Source of the DNA: an uncultured Ruminococcus sp.
GTDB taxonomy: Bacteria > Bacillota > Clostridia > Oscillospirales > Ruminococcaceae
Direction: 5' to 3'
Assembly (NCBI GenBank): GCA_900539095.1
Contig: UQAR01000053.1
Location: 1-15,955 of the forward strand
Length of the DNA stretch: 15,955 nucleotides
The notes beneath the pieces are model-generated. The model was not told the origin of the DNA. It saw nothing but the letters and a program-made list of their open reading frames with translations, and made no database searches. The translations under genes were made by a program, and so were the position numbers. Shown in pieces: positions 14,201 through 15,955 of this stretch (positions are counted from its first letter, which is position 1; each line of letters begins with the position of its first letter).

Positions 14201-14271
14201 CATTTTGCCCAAAAGTACACACGATATCCGCAAAATGGGTGCTTATTAATAATAAACCATTTTGCTCAAAA
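14201..14271. repeat. Twin palindromes TTTTGCYCAAAA upstream of mazG
   Basis: CATTTTGCCCAAAA (14201-14214) and CATTTTGCTCAAAA (14258-14271) are direct repeats differing at one base, and each contains a TTTTG-N2-CAAAA palindrome. Between them GCAAAATGG (14230-14238) pairs with CCATTTTGC (14257-14265). This makes an operator-like array in the gap between the flippase gene and mazG, possibly controlling a mazG promoter. No clear sigma-A promoter was found there. Confidence 0.5.
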
Positions 14272-14273
14272 TT

Positions 14274-15909
14274 TCAAGGGTTTTGCGGATTTTTTTTTGA
14301 AAATATGTAATTTACAATATTTTTCGGCGTTTCGCACAATAAATACAAACAAAAAAAGTATATTATGCTACCAATTCCTATAGAAAAAATGGTCACAAAT
14401 CGGTGATTTATCTGCAAAAGCTCAGTTTTCGTAAGTGTTTCGTGTGACAAAACCGCTGTCACACTGCACATGAGAGCGGCGTAGGTCGGCTTTACGAAAA
14501 TTTCGCTGATCTTTGGTCTAAGACCTGTCATACGGCACACTGCATGGACGGATAGGAAGCAGATAAATACCTCAGAAACGAGCGTAGATATTGCCGCACC
14601 TGTTATGTTTATCATTGGCTGTCTTATAAGTATAATGTTCAAAAATAGCTTGATAATACCGCCCAAAAGCATAATTATTATGGCTTTATGAGGTTTTCCC
14701 AGAGTTTGCAGGATAGCAAAGCAGGGAGTTGCTATGGCAAGGAATATTACTGCTATTCCAAGTATGGACATTGGCATTATACAGACTTGTATTTCAGTTT
14801 CACGGCCTCCAAAAAGGAAACGCAGGATAGGTTCTGACAAAACTGCTATTCCCATGCCTGCGGGTATGGCTATGATGCTTGTGACGGTGAGCATTTTTGT
14901 CAGACCTGACTGCATGGCTTTTTTATCATTTTTGGCACAGCTTTCGGCAAGTGAGGGGAGTATGCTTTTGCCAAACATTGCGGTGAGCGTCGGCACGAGT
15001 CCGAAAACTGTCACTGCAAGACCAGTATAAGAGCCGTAGATGAAGTTCGGGAGCATACTGGCAGTGAGCTTGTCAGAAAGCAGGCTGTCAAATTTATGGG
15101 GAGCGGTTTTCATGGCGGCTTTTATACACGGATTGACGGTGAGCATATCTATCATGTTAGCAAAGGTCATTATCACCGAGATAAGTGCGATAGGCAGACA
15201 GCAGTTTATAAGCTTTTTGACGGTGACGGAGGTCGAGTCGGTCACCGTGTCTTTTTGCAGCATTTGTTTTGTTACGCCGTCGCCTTTTATTTTGCAGGAT
15301 ATGAGGATATACAGGCAGGCAATGGCTGAGGCTATGGACGAGCCTAGGATAGCTGCTGCGGCGATAAAGGGGAGAGCGGCGGAGGTTGCTTGCCGTTTGT
15401 CGGCATAGGAAGTGCCGAATATCATGCTTGTTTTATCGTACATATCCGACATATGATACATAAGTCCGTAGGCAAAGCCAAGACCGAGGATAAGTTTGAA
15501 AAGCGTTTCGATAATTTCCGAAACTGCGGTGGGTATCATATTCTGCAAGCCCTCGCAATAGCCACGTTCAACTGACATTATGGTACAGAAAATAATAGAA
15601 GGTGCAACGCACATGAGGGCATATTTTGTGTTTGGTTCGCCGATAACGTGATGAGAGAGAATGTTTGAAGAGATTATCATGACGGCTGCGGCGGCTGTGC
15701 TTATGACTGTGAAAAGCAGGAAAGCTGTGCGTTTTGTATGCCGCATATTGGAGAAACGTTCAAGGGCATAGTTTTCGGCGGTGAGGCGTGCCATTGTCGA
15801 GGGGATACCTGAAACGACTATGGCAAAAATGGGGGTAAAGACTGAGAACGCCGAGGCGAAATATCCCATGCCTGTGCCGCCAAGAAGATTGGTCAGTGGT
15901 ATCTTATAC
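14274..15909 (-). CDS. SpoVB/YabM-family lipid flippase, N-terminus missing
   Basis: Polytopic membrane protein of the MATE/MOP superfamily (SpoVB, YabM, polysaccharide-precursor flippases), about 544 native residues with roughly 13 hydrophobic segments. The first native residues, YKIPLTNLLGGTGMGYFASA, match the conserved IPL.NLLG..GMG.Y motif near the N-terminus of SpoVB proteins, so perhaps 20-40 residues lie beyond the contig edge. The in-frame ATG at 15926 encodes MCIRDR, which is translated Nextera adapter and not protein. Other family features are SGIPSTMARLTAE, SVERGYCEGLQNMIPTA and a K/N-rich end. Gene order before mazG matches yabM of Bacillus. The likely role is transport of lipid-linked wall or spore envelope precursors; the exact substrate is unknown. 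Confidence 0.92.
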
Positions 15910-15955
15910 CTGTCTCTTATACACATCTGACGCTGCCGACGAATTAGACGGTGTA
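15910..15955. other. Nextera/Tn5 sequencing adapter at contig end (artefact)
   Basis: CTGTCTCTTATACACATCT (15910-15928) is the Tn5 mosaic end. GACGCTGCCGACGA (15929-15942) is the complement of the Nextera read-1 adapter tail, ATTAGACG (15943-15950) is an 8-base index position, and GTGTA (15951-15955) begins the complement of the P5 sequence. The order is exactly that of read-through into an Illumina Nextera i5 adapter, so these 46 bases are not genomic. From memory, ATTAGACG is the reverse complement of the i5 index S510. Confidence 0.98.

Noticed and set aside
14005..14310. Forward-strand frames opposite mazG and the flippase gene
   Set aside because: Antisense shadows of well-supported minus-strand genes, with no ribosome sites or family resemblance.
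2..15909. Defence island, prophage, CRISPR or mobile element
   Set aside because: No transposase, integrase, phage structural, nuclease or cas-like protein and no regular spacer-repeat array was seen on either strand.

Overview
The window looks like chromosomal DNA from a low-to-mid GC Gram-positive anaerobe of the Clostridia, probably a Ruminococcus-like member of the Oscillospiraceae. This is inferred from strong GGAGG ribosome binding sites, sigma-A type promoters (TTGACA/TATAAT with 17-nt spacers), a T-box leader in front of pheS, the spoVB/yabM-mazG-hup-rqcP neighbourhood, a PdaA-type deacetylase and IreB. No species call is possible from the sequence alone. The right end is not genomic: the last 46 bases are a Nextera (Tn5) sequencing adapter with an index and the start of P5, so the window ends at a contig edge and true sequence stops at 15909.

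Layout. 2-364: C-terminal end of an unrecognised protein, closed by a bidirectional terminator. 490-2621 (minus): two-gene ABC exporter (ATPase plus ABC-2/NatB-like permease) with overlapping genes and a near-consensus promoter that carries an operator-like repeat. 2622-3254: AT-rich gene-free stretch with a cluster of TTTTCAAC repeats. 3255-4316 (plus): secreted protein with two fibronectin type III domains whose base composition changes abruptly part-way. 4445-5089: two-TM membrane protein. 5112-9482: pheS-orf-pheT operon behind a promoter and a phenylalanine (UUC) T-box; a two-TM membrane protein gene is inserted between pheS and pheT and overlaps the pheS stop codon. 9532-9900: ireB as a single-gene unit. 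9999-10872: PdaA-like lipoprotein deacetylase. 10915-12715: large secreted or anchored acidic protein with a D/Y-rich tail. 12684-15909 (minus): rqcP, hup, mazG and a SpoVB/YabM-family flippase truncated by the contig end.

How the genes fit together. The phe operon charges tRNA-Phe and is probably controlled by tRNA-Phe charging through the T-box. The minus-strand block at the right is a conserved housekeeping and sporulation neighbourhood: ribosome quality control (RqcP), nucleoid protein (HU), house-cleaning NTP hydrolysis (MazG) and a lipid-linked precursor flippase. yabP and yabQ, which follow rqcP in many spore formers, are absent here, although a PdaA-type cortex deacetylase lies nearby. 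No mobile element, CRISPR array, phage gene or defence system is visible. I do not see a clear new multi-gene system. The least explained items are the pheS-pheT inserted membrane gene and its look-alike upstream of the T-box, the TTTTCAAC repeat cluster, the mosaic FN3 gene, and the twin palindromes before mazG.
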